Shown here piece by piece: positions 11,509 to 22,694 of a stretch of DNA of 64,000 bases. The notes beneath the pieces were generated by a model. The model saw only the letters and a program-made list of their open reading frames with translations, did no database searches and was not told the DNA's origin. This DNA comes from Crotophaga sulcirostris (taxonomy: Eukaryota; Chordata; Aves; Cuculiformes; Crotophagidae), in assembly GCA_013397455.1 (NCBI GenBank), contig VYZB01000536.1, forward strand, positions 435,671 through 499,670, written 5' to 3'. The position numbers and the translations under genes were made by a program. The stretch's first letter is position 1, and every line of letters starts with the position of its first letter.

Positions 11509-11760
11509 CTTCCCCGCTGCAGCGGCTCCGGCGCGGGGAGCGGCGCGGAGCCGAGTGGCGGCCCCCGCCGCCGGGCGCTTAACCCCCTCCCCGCCGGCGG
11601 CGCGGGCGCTTAACCCCTCCGCTGCCGCGCGGGCGCGGCTGCCCAAGCCGAGCCGCGTCCCTCAGCACAGCGCCCGCCTCGGGTGTCCCCACCCACCCCC
11701 TCCCCACCCGCCATAAGGCGGCCCCGAGCCCGGTGCAGGGAGGGGAGGGAGTGGGACCCG
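11509..11760 (-). promoter_or_regulatory. CTTNBP2: CTTNBP2 5' UTR and core promoter zone
   Basis: This is the stretch immediately upstream of the start codon on the minus strand, entirely within the CpG island. It contains a duplicated GGGGTTAAGCGCCC-type motif (11573 and 11604) and GC-rich, C-rich runs. There is no TATA box, so dispersed initiation is expected. The transcription start cannot be placed from sequence alone. The ATG itself lies in GAAGATGGCGAC, which resembles both a YY1 site and the TISU initiator element. Confidence 0.6.
11573..11617 (-). repeat. Direct repeat of a 14-bp motif in the CTTNBP2 promoter
   Basis: GGGCGCTTAACCCC begins at 11573 and again at 11604 (plus-strand reading), 31 bases apart, with similar GC-rich sequence after each. 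On the gene strand each copy reads GGGGTTAAGCGCCC. It lies 65-110 bases upstream of the start codon, either in the 5' UTR or the core promoter. Confidence 0.8.
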
Positions 11761-11761
11761 T

Positions 11762-12080
11762 CAAGCAATGGTGGCTGCAGGGGTGGGCGGGAGCGAATCC
11801 CCCCCCCCCTCCCCGCGCCATGGTGGCGGGGGGGAGGGAGGAGGACACGACAGCAGGACCCCCCCTCGCGTTGGTGGCTGAGGGGGGCGACTTCTCTGCA
11901 CGATGGTGGTTGAGAAGGGGGGCCCCGCCGCGCTACGCTGCCTGAGGAGGGGGACCTTGCGCTGAGGGGAGGACAACCCCCGCTCAAAGTGGTGGCCGAG
12001 GGGGCACCCGGTGCAATGGTGGCTGAGGGGGGCAGCAGGACCCCGCCAAGCGATGCTGACTGAGGGGAGTGCCCCCCCCC
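11762..12080 (+). repeat. Degenerate GC-rich minisatellite, about nine units
   Basis: A core close to ATGGTGGCTGAGGGGGG recurs at about 11769, 11820, 11871, 11902, 11935, 11961, 11988, 12016 and 12051. Each core is followed by a C-rich or ACCCC-type spacer, so units vary from about 25 to 52 bases. The array lies upstream of the presumed CTTNBP2 promoter, in the distal part of the CpG island. Units are diverged and of uneven length, as expected for an old or unstable minisatellite. Open frames through it (repeated MVA/WWL-type peptides) reflect the repeat and not a protein. Confidence 0.8.
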
Positions 12081-12112
12081 CCGCCACGGCGCTGCCCGGG
12101 CTCCACGCAGAC

Positions 12113-12328
12113 ACAGCTCTCCTCCCCTCCCCTCCCCTGTGGCTTGAGATCAGGAGAGTGAAAGGAAAGGTTGTGGATGGGGCGGGAAAAAATAAGGATT
12201 TTTACAGTGGGCTTGGCTCACCTACTCGGTGAGATCCTTAAACCAGCTGAAGGCTCTGAGGGAAGGGCATCCCTTTACCTCTTTCCTTCTGGGGGTGCTG
12301 ACAGAGTGAGTCACTTCTCCCTCCCCGA
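12113..12328. other. Shoulder of the CpG island, no gene
   Basis: GC falls across this stretch. It starts with a short CCCCT repeat (12119-12138), holds a second E2F-type motif, GGCGGGAAA, at 12181-12189, and ends where the CR1 copy begins. I see no coding potential. Confidence 0.6.
12181..12189 (+). promoter_or_regulatory. E2F-type motif upstream of CTTNBP2
   Basis: GGCGGGAAA matches the reverse complement of the E2F consensus TTTSSCGC. It is about 670 bases upstream of the start codon, at the island edge. Candidate only. Confidence 0.35.
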
Positions 12329-12762
12329 ATCCAGAGAAGGGACACGAAGCTGGTGAAGGGGCTGGAGAACGAGTCTTGTGAGGAGTGGCTGGGGGAACTG
12401 GGGTTGTTTTAGCCTGGTGAAAAGGAGGCTGAGGGGAGACCTTATCACTGTCTACAACTACATGAAAGGAGGTTGTAGGGAGGTGGGTGCTGGTCTCTTC
12501 TCCCGAGTGACAGGTGATAGGACCAGAGAAAATGACCTAAATTGTGCCAGGGGAGGTTCAGATTAGACATCAGGAAAAATTTCTTCAGTGAAAGGGCTAT
12601 CAGGCACTGGCACAGCTGCCCAGGGAAGTGGTTGAGTCACCATCCCTGGAGGTGTTTCAAAAGACAGGTAGATGAATTTCTCAGGGATATGGTTTAGAAG
12701 TTGACAGGTACGGTTAGTCTTGATGATCTCAAAGGTCTTTTCCAACAAAGGGATTCTGTTAT
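12329..12762 (+). mobile_element. CR1 LINE 3' fragment (about 430 bp)
   Basis: It starts at ATCCAGAGAAGGGACACGAA and runs through GGAGGCTGAGGGGAGACCTT, ACATGAAAGGAGGTTGTAGG, AAATTTCTTCAGTGAAAGGG, TGGTTGAGTCACCATCCCTG and AAAGGTCTTTTCCAAC to GGATTCTGTTATT. These are the consecutive landmarks of the end of CR1 ORF2 and its 3' UTR. It is truncated at the 5' end, as is usual for CR1. The two CpG-containing tail sites are partly decayed (GGTTAGTCTTGATGATCTC). It sits upstream of CTTNBP2, in the opposite orientation. Confidence 0.95.
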
Positions 12763-15041
12763 TTTCAAGGCAGGGTGGCTTCAGACCTGTGTGACGGGCA
12801 CATTCATCCAGACGCAATGCAGTTGGCCCAGCACTTTGGGGTCTCTCAGCTGCAGTCCTGGAGCCCACCCTAGCCTAAGCCTGCCCTTTGCCATTCCTGG
12901 CTAGTACTGAAGCCAAAACCTATTCTAACTCTTCCACAGCAGGTTCAGACTGCTGAACTGAACCCGTTACCACACAGGCTAAATGTGCTCTCCCAGGAGC
13001 ACCCTTCCATCTGTGCTGCTGTTTGCCTCCAGGAGGTGTTCCTCAAGGTCTGCCCTACTGCTTTTCATCCTGCAATGGGAACCTACCTAGTGAACTATAC
13101 ACTGAAACCAAATCCAAATGTACCCTTCTCTGGAACAGACTTATATCCATTATAAAGAGAAATTGTAATACTGTTTTCTCTGCAGCCACATAAAAATTCC
13201 ACTGACAGCAGGCTCCTTTGAGCCTTGCCTATCTCCTCCTTTCACAGGGCCGCTTCAGGTCTAGGCTCTTGCTGAACTTCCTTGGCACAGCGAATAGACA
13301 GAAATGGGCCAATGCCTTTGCTTGATCAAAGACAGCAAATGTTCTTCTAAGCATGCTGTACCTAAGAATGTAAGTAAAAACATGCATGAACTTTTCCCCT
13401 TTGCATTACCGAAAAGGGAACCAATGAGCAATTAGCAGAATGAACTCCAATTGCAACATGAATGTACACTGAGCAGAGTGAGCAGAAGGCGGTGTGTAGG
13501 ATCCATTACAAGGCATATAAAATCCAGTCAAACAGATGTTTTCTGTGTTTAGGGTTTGTTTTTCTGTTTCCTTAAAAATCATCTAGCTCTCCTCCTACTT
13601 GGGCTTTGCACTTTTTATAACTATAGTGAGTGCTCACGTCCTTTCCACCGCCAAAGCTGAGAAACTCCATTGATGATACAGAGCCTAAACCAACTTGTTT
13701 TTCTCAGTTTCCAGAACGTTAGTATCATTTAATGGTTTTACGTTGTATTGCTGCTGCTTACTTTATTGACAGCAAAGTACCATACATTTTTCATAATTGT
13801 TATTTACATAAATTTTGAAGACCATGTGGTGCTTTGCCATTGAGCAACTCGATAAAAAGTAATTTGTTTCCTGTGGTCTTTGTCATACTTCTCTCTAAAA
13901 TGGTTTTAAACAATGACATTTTTAAACTGATTTGAGTATCTTTTCTGTTATTGATTCCTGTCTACCATATCATTGCCAGTATTACTCTGTTGCGTTAGAA
14001 TCATTTGCTTACCATCACAGTTATTTATATGTCTTTCTGAGTTGCTACAAAGCATGCACACAACATACTGTGTAAGTACTACTTTTTTAACTCCATCCAC
14101 ATCACAACAATGATGTAGGAAAGGCTGCATCATTTGTTTCTTGCTCTGCTGAGATCATAAACTCTGTTTTACCTGATATTTTATCAATTACCAAGTGTAC
14201 ATTTATGAAAATAACAATGAATATTAAATTAGTCATATCTTTCCATCTCAGACTTGAGAACTGATCTCTCTTTCCTCATCTGAAGATAAATTTAGAACGA
14301 TTTCTGAGAGAGATAGGGATGCTCGGGTCTCAGCCAGCAAACAATTAAAAGCATACATGGACTAGGAACACTTCAGTTAAAAGCCTGCCACCAGACAACT
14401 AATATCCAGCACATGATCCAGGTGTTGGAAGCAGTTTGACCTGCAGCTGTTGTGGCCAAAAGATGACAGACATGCTTTTGCAGGAGGAATGATCTATAGT
14501 TCTTCTTTATGCCATGAAATGAATCATCATAACATTTTGAAAATATTATTAATTTCTGTAATTGTATGTATACTGCATATTTGTGTTTCTTCACTCTTTC
14601 CCGTAATGACAGCAACAAGGCTTACTGTCAGCACAACAGCACTAAAATCCATATTAGATATTACCAGTTGCTACTGGAAGTAGATTCTCATGCTACGTGG
14701 TTGCTGCATTGTCAGTGACTGTGGCAGGGCCTAGCTGTCTTTGAGGTTTTCCTGCATGAAAAACACCTTTGGGCTTGGGATCATCTTCAAAGTAGGAAAT
14801 GTTTTTCTTTGATTGTTAGTACCGCATCACTGGACAATGTCTTACTTATTCTCTGGTTACTCTGTTTATGTTGCTGACATCCTGTCTCAGAATGGGCTTT
14901 AAACCCTCAGTAATATAGCATCTACATGCATAAATAAATGAGTTCAGAGAGAGGTTCAGCATGACTTCGTGACTGCTTCCATAGCGCAGTCATAGCTATG
15001 GCTGTTAACGCACAGCTAAGCCAGAACCCTTCTAGAAGAAG

Positions 15042-15069
15042 AAATTGCCTGTGCTTTTACAGGCAATTT
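15042..15069. repeat. Perfect 11-bp hairpin, 6-base loop
   Basis: AAATTGCCTGT (15042-15052) and ACAGGCAATTT (15059-15069) are exact reverse complements around the loop GCTTTT. The stem is too short for a microRNA precursor. There is no flanking gene for it to terminate, so its role, if any, is unknown. Confidence 0.9.
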
Positions 15070-18000
15070 TATCACTACAGTAAGGCAAAGGAGTTGCTTT
15101 TCTCAGAGGAAGGTGCTCACTGTTTTACTACTAGCACATAGCTAGCAAACTGAGTGCAATTAACTCTTTTTCTGCTGTTCCAGTTTTATTTGACTTGTGT
15201 GGCGTAAAGGAAAGGCCAAGCCTAGGAGCTGGCCTTACAACTGAGCTTTAAATGTGTTTCTTTCCTATGATTAGGGAGCTGGCACGCAGTGGTGGAATGT
15301 CCACACCTTACAGGATGCAGCTGCTCGGCTAACCATGCTCATTCCCTCCATTAGCACACAGCTCCTGTGATACAAAATGCACGCTTTGGCCGTACATTGG
15401 CAGGGAAGCAAACTGCTATGTATCTAAATCACACAGTGTATTGAGACTTTGCTGCCTTTCTACTAACTATTTGCATGAAACAAACAAAAACTCCCAAATT
15501 TTAAAATGGTATTTTATTCACTCTTTTCTAAAAAATAACCCTATGTCTGAATTTAGAGCAAACAGGAGACGCTGAGGTCCCAAGATACATTTTTACAGAA
15601 TATTGGATATCTGAGAAAAAGTAATTAATCTTTATATCATCGCAATCTTTTCAAAGGTCACCCCAGTGCTTACTTAAGGCATTTCTGCTGTCACCCTCAT
15701 CTAGGACTCATCAAGAGAATCCAAACAGCATAACTCAAATACTGCATCGATTACCTCTTCAGGGAATTTTGGTCTTGGAGACCTTTAAGTGATACAGAGC
15801 ACACTGATAATGAATCATTAGGCTGAGATTTGAAGAACCCCTCTTTGAAGATGGGGTTGCTTTCTCTGGAAGATGGCATAGCACTGTGTGGGTGAAATTA
15901 AACAGAAAATGAATCAATATTCTAGAAGGCATGTTCGCTATTTTTGAGGATGTTAAACGAACATCAAAAATAAAGGTGAAAAGGAAATAAAAATCAAAGT
16001 TAGGGGAACAAAATGGAATCTCCAGTAAGCATCAACAGAGGAGATGCTTTGACTATGCACAAGGAGCATAGCTAATAAATAAAAAGTGTTGAAATTGTTG
16101 ATTTATGAGCATAAATTCAGCAGTGCTGCATAGTATTGTAAGCTGGTGTGATTCACATGACTGGAATGTTGAAAACTTGTTATAATCTGCTTAGAAAGGC
16201 ACACATGGAAAAAAAGAAAGAAAAACTATCAAAATAGAGTGTTCTGTGTATCAGCATTACTGTCATCTCAGGAAAGGTTATTTGAATGTTTATGAATTGT
16301 GTTTTAATGTTTAAAACATAAAATGAGATATTAGATAGTGCCTACTGCAAACTTCACACCATACTAAAGAGCGAAATGACAAGATCCTTAAGTATTTTTT
16401 ACATAGAAAGAGAAAACTACTATTGCTGAGGCTTTACCTTGCACGTTGTCATTCTTCCAGTACTGTAACATCCTGAAAATATCTAAAAATTACAGGTGAA
16501 AACTCAAAAAGCTAACCTTGAGCAGGAGGATTCTAAGTGAGATCTCATTTTAACATGCGAAGAGAGAAAGCTAGCTCCAACTGCAATCCAAAATTTGAGT
16601 GTTTACTGTGCCTAACTTTTAGACATCTGAGCCCAAAATGGAATCTAGAAACTAAAAATGGGTACAGCCTGTGAATTTGAAACATTTATTTTAGAGAAGT
16701 CTTGCAGTCTGTATTGAGCAAAAAGAAAAGATCACACAGTGATCTCCCTGAAATTGAAATGCATAAGCTTCTACTAGAGTATTAATATATTGCAAGTCTA
16801 TGCTGCAATGTCTGAAAAAGTTGGATATATTTTGGTTTTGCATGTGTTTCCCTGTGAGGAAGAAAATGATAACTTATTTGCTGTGAAGGCAAAAAAGGGT
16901 GCATAGCTTTTTAAATACCAGAAAGGTGTAGGACAGTCAAAATTATCAGACTGAAAATGTGGGAAAATATTCAGAAAAGCCTCATCGTATTTCTTCCTTT
17001 CACTCATTGTTTCATGGGTACCAATATGGAATGTGAAGTAGATCCACAAGAGATTGCTGGCAGAAGCAATAAATATACAGGAATAAAGAGTTCTCAGAAC
17101 CAGTTTCTCTGAGCAGGCATGACGACTAATGTACTTTTACAGGCATCAGCACTTCCAAGCAAAAAAGCACATTTTTTTCTGAACATAGGAGAAATGCATG
17201 CTGCTGTGATCAAATTGGCTGTAGTGGCAGGAGGCAGGGGAATTCATGCTCCAACTGCCAGACGCAGAAGAGTTTGTTCCTTCACTGGCAGGAGTTATGC
17301 AGTGATCTGCAGTGCTGGGAAGTACACTACCTCATTTTGGAATTTAACTCTTAGTCCACAAATCACCACACTGTGACATTAATTTCTTTTCAGTGACTGT
17401 TAAATCACTTTATTGGAGAATCTCTTCCCTTTCTTTTTTTTTGAGAAAAAGTCCATTGATTGCTGTCTCCACTATTTTGGCATCTCTCCCTTTTCGTTAT
17501 GTAAAAGGTTGATTTTGAAATTTTCTTATGCCACTGACATCCTATGAACAAAATTGGATCGCTAAATGCCCCCCTGTAGGGATGAAGCTGTACCACTGCC
17601 AAAATGGACCGCTGTATCTTAGAGGAAACTCGGCTGGAATTGAAATGATAATGCACACAGTGGAGGCTGTCCTCTCTGCCAAAGCTCAACTACTGCTCTG
17701 AGAGCTCACTGTATGAGTGCAGCAATGTACGCAGTCATTCAGCACATGAAACGGCTTCAAGAGGACCTTTACTCTGTCATTGTAGAAATAAAATCTCAAG
17801 GGAGGTTAATCAATTCATTGCCAAGAAGGATCAGTTTCGGTAAGGTGGTAACTACCTTAGCACTTGGATTGAACTTCTGTGTGGGGACTTGGTAATGAAA
17901 TGTTGTTTGTATTGAAATGGTCCACTAGGGAGAAATTCCCTTGCTAATGAAACAAAACTGCTTCAATAGGTTGTTAGCTCTACCACTGACACTATAGAAC

Positions 18001-19089
18001 CACAACCCAGGAGAATTAGCTCCTGCACTGCTGACACAGAACAGAAATCATTGTGTTGAGGAGTTAACTCCCTCCTGAAAAACAAGCATTTGCTGGAATA
18101 AAGGAACAAATTCGCTTGTCTGTAGTAAAGTGATGCACTTACTGATGCAGTTGAACTGTTGCAATGTAGCGTTATTTATACTCTCAAAGATGAAAAATAA
18201 TTTTGCGAAAGGACAAGAGATCTGAGAGTGTGTATGTTTCATAAAGTGAACTAGTGTGATCATATTGCCAAGACTCGTAGTGACCTGAACTAAGCTCATG
18301 TCAGTCTGTGGTTCAAGTTCATGGGTAACACAAGTGCTGATGAATATTTTAATCAGAAAAAAAAAAGGTAAGAAAGACTTTCATTTTGAAATCACAAGTA
18401 AAAAAGATGAAATTATAATTCATGTGATATTCAATATGTGTACAAAATTCACTTATTTACATGTAAATGAGGCAGATTAAGGCAAAGCAATGAGCAGGAG
18501 TGAGATAACCCTGTCTAGTCTTCCCTGTCAAGCACAAGCATCTTTCAGTGTACAACTGAAATCTTTCAGTCAGGGATTAGGGATTCTGCCTTTGCTGTAC
18601 CATTTAAATTCTGGGTATCCGTAAGATTATCTTTATAATTTTGCTCAGCATATCCCTCAAGATTGAGTTACTTTACACCGTTGCTTAGATTGTATGGGAT
18701 TTTGTTCCCCAATGCGTCATTTGCCTCCCTTATGGTGAATTGAGAATGAGATTCGAAAAATGAGTATGAACTAACTGCAAAACTGAAAGGAGTGTTCAGA
18801 CTCCCGAGTTTCATCAGCTCTCAATGGATGCTGGGGCTCTCCTGCCCTCTGTGTCTTGACAGTTTCCTCTGAGATTTCAAGACAGGCCATGAATATAAAA
18901 CCAAAACTCTACAGAAAATCTGTTGTAGCCAGAAATCTGTATGAATATAATGACTTTACAAAATATCTCAAAGGACTGAATAATCTTGCTGCAGGACAAA
19001 GGCAGAAGAAGAATAAAGTCAGTGAATTTGAAATGACGAATATTTACGTAATATTTGATCTTTGTTATTGTAAAACAACTACAAAATAT

Positions 19090-19150
19090 GATTCACAGAA
19101 ACACAGGGCTGGATTACCAATCAGTTAGTCTAATCTATTCCAGATCCTAG
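19090..19150 (-). mobile_element. Decayed CR1 3'-end fragment
   Basis: GATTCACAGAAACACAGGGC followed by TGGATTACCAATCAGTTAGT and CTAATCTATTCC resembles the inverted CR1 tail (ATTCATAGAATCATAGGGTTGG, then a GTCATCTAGTCTAACC-type end) with many substitutions. Only the tail is left, so family assignment is tentative. Confidence 0.5.
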
Positions 19151-19414
19151 CAAACATATTACCCAGTCCCTTCAACAAAATGATTACTTTAAAATCAGAA
19201 TTTTTGCTATGTTTTTCCTATCCAAATAGGGCTGAATTTGTTAACTTAGAACTGTATAAATTCTACATTATTTATGACAAAATTAAATATGTCCTGATAT
19301 TGGTGACTTTTCCTTAAGGGTTGTCAACTAATGTAGCTACTAATTAAGCACCACAATGCTTTCTGAGTCTGAAAATATTTGAGTGGTTATTTAAATGTAA
19401 AAGCAAAGGGAAAG

Positions 19415-19505
19415 GAAAGCTCAGTGGCTTGCTGAGGACCACAGAACAGTTCAGAAACTGTAGTTGAGAAATGCTGGACTACTGGTTTCCATCCTCCTGC
19501 TCTTA
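19415..19505 (-). mobile_element. Possible MIR-like SINE fragment (antisense)
   Basis: AAAGCTCAGTGGCTTGCTGA then GGACCACAGAACAG and CTACTGGTTTCCATCCTCCT resembles the reversed central part of a MIR element (AAGTGACTTGCCCAAGGTCACACAG, then the GGGATTCGAACCC region). The match is loose, and L3 or other ancient tetrapod repeats share this pattern. Confidence 0.3.
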
Positions 19506-20099
19506 CTGAAGTGACCATCTGAGTAAATGTATATATTTAATGAAATGAGATTTAGATGTCCCTGTGCCAAGATAAAGAGATTGCACTGGAAATGAACTGC
19601 TAGTTAAAAAATGGCACTATCAGAAAGGAATGCTTTCACAGCTGGGAAAGACTGCATTTCAGTGAAGTTTCTTCTACTCTGCACTGTATATGCCACTGAG
19701 ATACAACAGTATTTGTATAAAAACACTTCACAGCCCAAGTCCTTTTTTAAATTTAATATATGGTTTGTCCAAAAAAAAACAGTTGATTGACTGTAGAAAA
19801 ATCAGCTCTGTCACAAAGGAGAAACTACTCCAATTAGAAGTAGAAACGAACCCACAGAAACATTTCGTTTGGAAACAAGGCTCTGTTATTGGAGGGTAAC
19901 AAGAAGATAGTGATTGTGTTTCTGATCAAAGAAGACATCCCAAAGTATTAAATAAATCAGCATGTGCAGCATTTGGCTTCTGTTTAGCCTTTGAAAAGGC
20001 CTTTTAGACCTGCAGCCTCTTAAGAGAAATTTGTTTTGCAGAGATCACTCTAGAAATAACCAGAACAGAGCAGCAGCCTAGAACAAAGCTGCTTCTCAC

Positions 20100-20400
20100 C
20101 CATGGCGATACAAAAGGATCCCTCTCTTGCCTTTATTTGAGGCCCTCTAGGAAGCCTACAGGATGCTAGTTGCTAGGCAACGCCCAAAGCAATGGTGTTT
20201 ATAGCATTAGGTATTAATTATTGTCATGGGCCTTTTCCACAGAAGATCTTGAAAATATGCAATTAGGCACGTCACAGGATAAGTAATTTTACATTCTGAT
20301 GGACAAGCATTATTAATCTGCAGAAAATTCAGAATTTGACAAATTGTTCAAAGGTGACTGACTGTGCCAAGCCTAATATTTTCTTTTTGTCGTGCAGGGG
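20100..20400. promoter_or_regulatory. Candidate conserved non-coding block with RFX, homeodomain and TCF-like motifs
   Basis: Within 300 bases there is an X-box (20169-20181), GGTATTAATTATTGTCATGG (homeodomain TAATTA core beside an ATTGT SOX core), a CACGTCAC half-CRE, a second ATTAAT site, and TTCAAAGGTGA (TCF or nuclear-receptor type). It lies about 8.6 kb upstream of the CTTNBP2 start. Clustering of such motifs is typical of developmental enhancers, but chance cannot be excluded without an alignment. Confidence 0.35.
20169..20181. promoter_or_regulatory. RFX X-box motif
   Basis: GTTGCTAGGCAAC is a 5-bp perfect inverted repeat (GTTGC and GCAAC) with a 3-base centre. This is the arrangement bound by RFX-family winged-helix dimers, as in ciliary and MHC class II X-boxes. 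It is a very good match to the consensus, but function is unproven. Confidence 0.55.
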
Positions 20401-22635
20401 TTTTTTTTTTTGTAATAGCAGCAACAATATGGTTACAGTAAACTGTTTCGAGGTTCTGAACTAGAATATAATACTGCTTCATTTCTTTCCCTGATTAAAA
20501 TACCTAGCCCTAAACTGATCTCTACCAACATTCCATTTTGATCCAATGGGGGAAGAAGTCGTTAAATTTCACAGCTATCTTCATAGCAGTTCTCAGCTCC
20601 AAAAAATGACTGCCCAGTTGTTGAGGCTGCTGTTTTTCTTTTCACTGCTTCCAACTGAAAAGATATGAGGAACAGTCATTTTGTTCACCATTTTGATGGA
20701 CACAGAAATGAGACAAAATTGCTATCCTGTGGCTATTCATCATGACATGATGACATGATTCCTCCATGAAAGCTAGAACATTATTTTGAACCCTGTTTTT
20801 TTCCAAGTGTAGCATCTTACCAATAGCATGTACACTTTCTAATGAAGTGGTGTGCTAGGGAAATCAGTTCTTTTACAAACCAAACCAAACCAAAAAAAAT
20901 GTTCCACAAGGAACATACAGGCATAGAAATGTAGAAATTAGATTGGTCTTCTTGAAGAAGAAAACTAACATACTGTAATTTTATAATTAATGTGAATGCG
21001 TGTGTTGATAACATTTGTCATATGCAATATCTTTCTACCAGCTAGCAGAGGTTTTCCTTTGGTAGTGCTTCCAAAGCAGATGCATTTGCTGTTACTGCCT
21101 AGTTCTGAGGAGCTGGGATGTACTGCATGATGGCAACCCTGTATTTTAGGCTGGTTCAGGACGTGTGTCTGCACTGGAGCCTGACCAATACAATTTGTTT
21201 ACGTGACAGAGCTCACACAACAAGCTACAAATATGTGTGACTCACATCCAGCCTTATTTCTAATACTGATTTTTGACTACCTGCTGCAATCTTATGAATC
21301 TTCATAAAATCCTCCTCCTTTTTCCTGGTATTTGTTTCATCAATGTGTTTATCTCTTCTCCCACTTGTCTGACTTTAAAATATTAGGTAAAAATGGAAAT
21401 AAACTGTGTATTGATATTCTCTACTTTTCTTACATTTTGGGGTGTAGCTGTATTACTCTGAACTACCCTGCAGCATTTCTAGTCATTTGACACAAGTTAT
21501 TTACTTACTATTGTAGATCTTTCATTTTTCTCATTAGAAATAGCTTAGATTTGTTTTATGATTCTTTGATCAGAAGTTTTCCTGAGTCAGCTGTTGTATT
21601 TACAGATTCTGACTAAAACCTTCATCTGATTTCCACTTCACTGTCTGTGACATTGTTACGCTCAATACAGTTGTCTTCAGCAATGTTTTCTCTCAGGCCC
21701 AGATCCTCAAAAACTTGGGTCTCATCGCCCAACAAGCTAGAAGCTAACTTTGGACATGCCTGAATCCAACAGCAAAATTGCCTTGGGTTAGGAATTTACA
21801 CTTATGAAACTGGTTATTTTCGGGAAGAGGCAACATTGGCAGAGCTTTTTAAGATTCTGAAGCCTCAGTCCCACTTTGTGGATGTGGAGTTTAGAGAATC
21901 TGAACATGAGCTGTTTTAGGCGTAGAGTGATTTGACCTTCTTTTGTATCCTTGAACTCTGTCAGAGCTAAAGCATTAAAATTTCATATTTGTTTGAGACC
22001 AGATTCTTGGCTGTTGCATGAAATAAAGGGCCAAAAGAACGAAACGATGCCAATGCACATCAGCTGCAGATCTGACCCCAACCTGCAATTTGCTCAAGCC
22101 CTGGACAGTATTTTTCAGTGACCTATTTTTTTTTTTAAAATAAGTCTATCAAAAATTTCAATTCAGTATTTCACAGTGGTGGGAAATAAGAGATCAAACC
22201 AATTCCCCCTCTAGTTCACTATTTTCTTACAGCTTTGCTGAAGGTTATATTATTATTTCACAAAAAGAACCATTCATGCAAAGTTTAGACAGCATGATTA
22301 CAACAGGAGATAAATCACTTGCTCCAGGAGCTGAGAGAAAAACAAATGCAAATTATGACTGGTCCCTGCCCTGAAAATCCTGAAATAAACCTTTTTCTTC
22401 TCATCAAAGATGTTGCTTTGGGGAGAGGCTTTGTAAAGTTCTTAAAACTGTTTCTAAGGGATATACCTTTAAAAAACAGTCAGCAACATTTGTGGCAGGG
22501 CTAGAGATGGACTCAGGCTCAAAGTCAAACAATCTTCCCTGGGGTTTCAAGTTGATTACACAGGTTCATGTAAGTGAAGTGATATAAATGTAACATTCAG
22601 CAGCTCAGTTTCTGTCCCTGCAGACTCTTTCTCAT

Positions 22636-22694
22636 TCAGGTTAAACTAGATGATCTCCAAAGGTCCCTTCTAGCCCTCACCATTCTGTGATTCT
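22636..22694 (+). mobile_element. CR1 3'-tail fragment
   Basis: TTCAGGTTAAACTAGATGAT, CTCCAAAGGTCCCTTCTAGC and CATTCTGTGATTCT follow the CR1 tail (GACTAGATGACCTCCAAAGGTCCCTTCCAACC, then the ATTCTATGATTCT end). Only the last 60 bases are recognisable. Confidence 0.85.

Larger units (their letters stand above)
10345..12112. promoter_or_regulatory. CTTNBP2: CpG island at the CTTNBP2 promoter
   Basis: The sequence changes abruptly from AT-rich to very GC-rich with dense CG dinucleotides at about 10345, and returns at about 12112. It covers coding exon 1, the presumed 5' UTR and promoter, the first 1.1 kb of intron 1, and about 0.6 kb upstream of the start codon. A CR1 fragment at 10855-11003 divides it into a smaller intronic lobe (10345-10850) and the main lobe with the exon. 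I see no TATA box at a sensible distance. The long open frames in this block on both strands follow from the scarcity of AT-rich stop codons and are not genes. Confidence 0.9.
12763..22635. other. Intergenic DNA upstream of CTTNBP2, no gene recognised
   Basis: This is AT-rich sequence with short, unrelated open frames only. Features I can support are a perfect 11-bp hairpin at 15042-15069, a possible MIR-like fragment at 19415-19505, a decayed CR1 tail at 19090-19150 and a motif-dense block at about 20100-20400 containing an RFX X-box. No exon with recognisable protein similarity was seen on either strand. Confidence 0.65.

Noticed and set aside
11080..11987. Other long frames across the promoter island, including a frame from 11646 that reads through exon 1
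   Set aside because: The 11646 start is a TTG and the continuation past 11446 is intronic; the minisatellite frames are repeat artefacts. Only the 21 codons from the ATG at 11508 are supported.
12563..12868. 101-codon minus-strand frame
   Set aside because: It is the reverse strand of the CR1 copy at 12329-12762 plus its flank.
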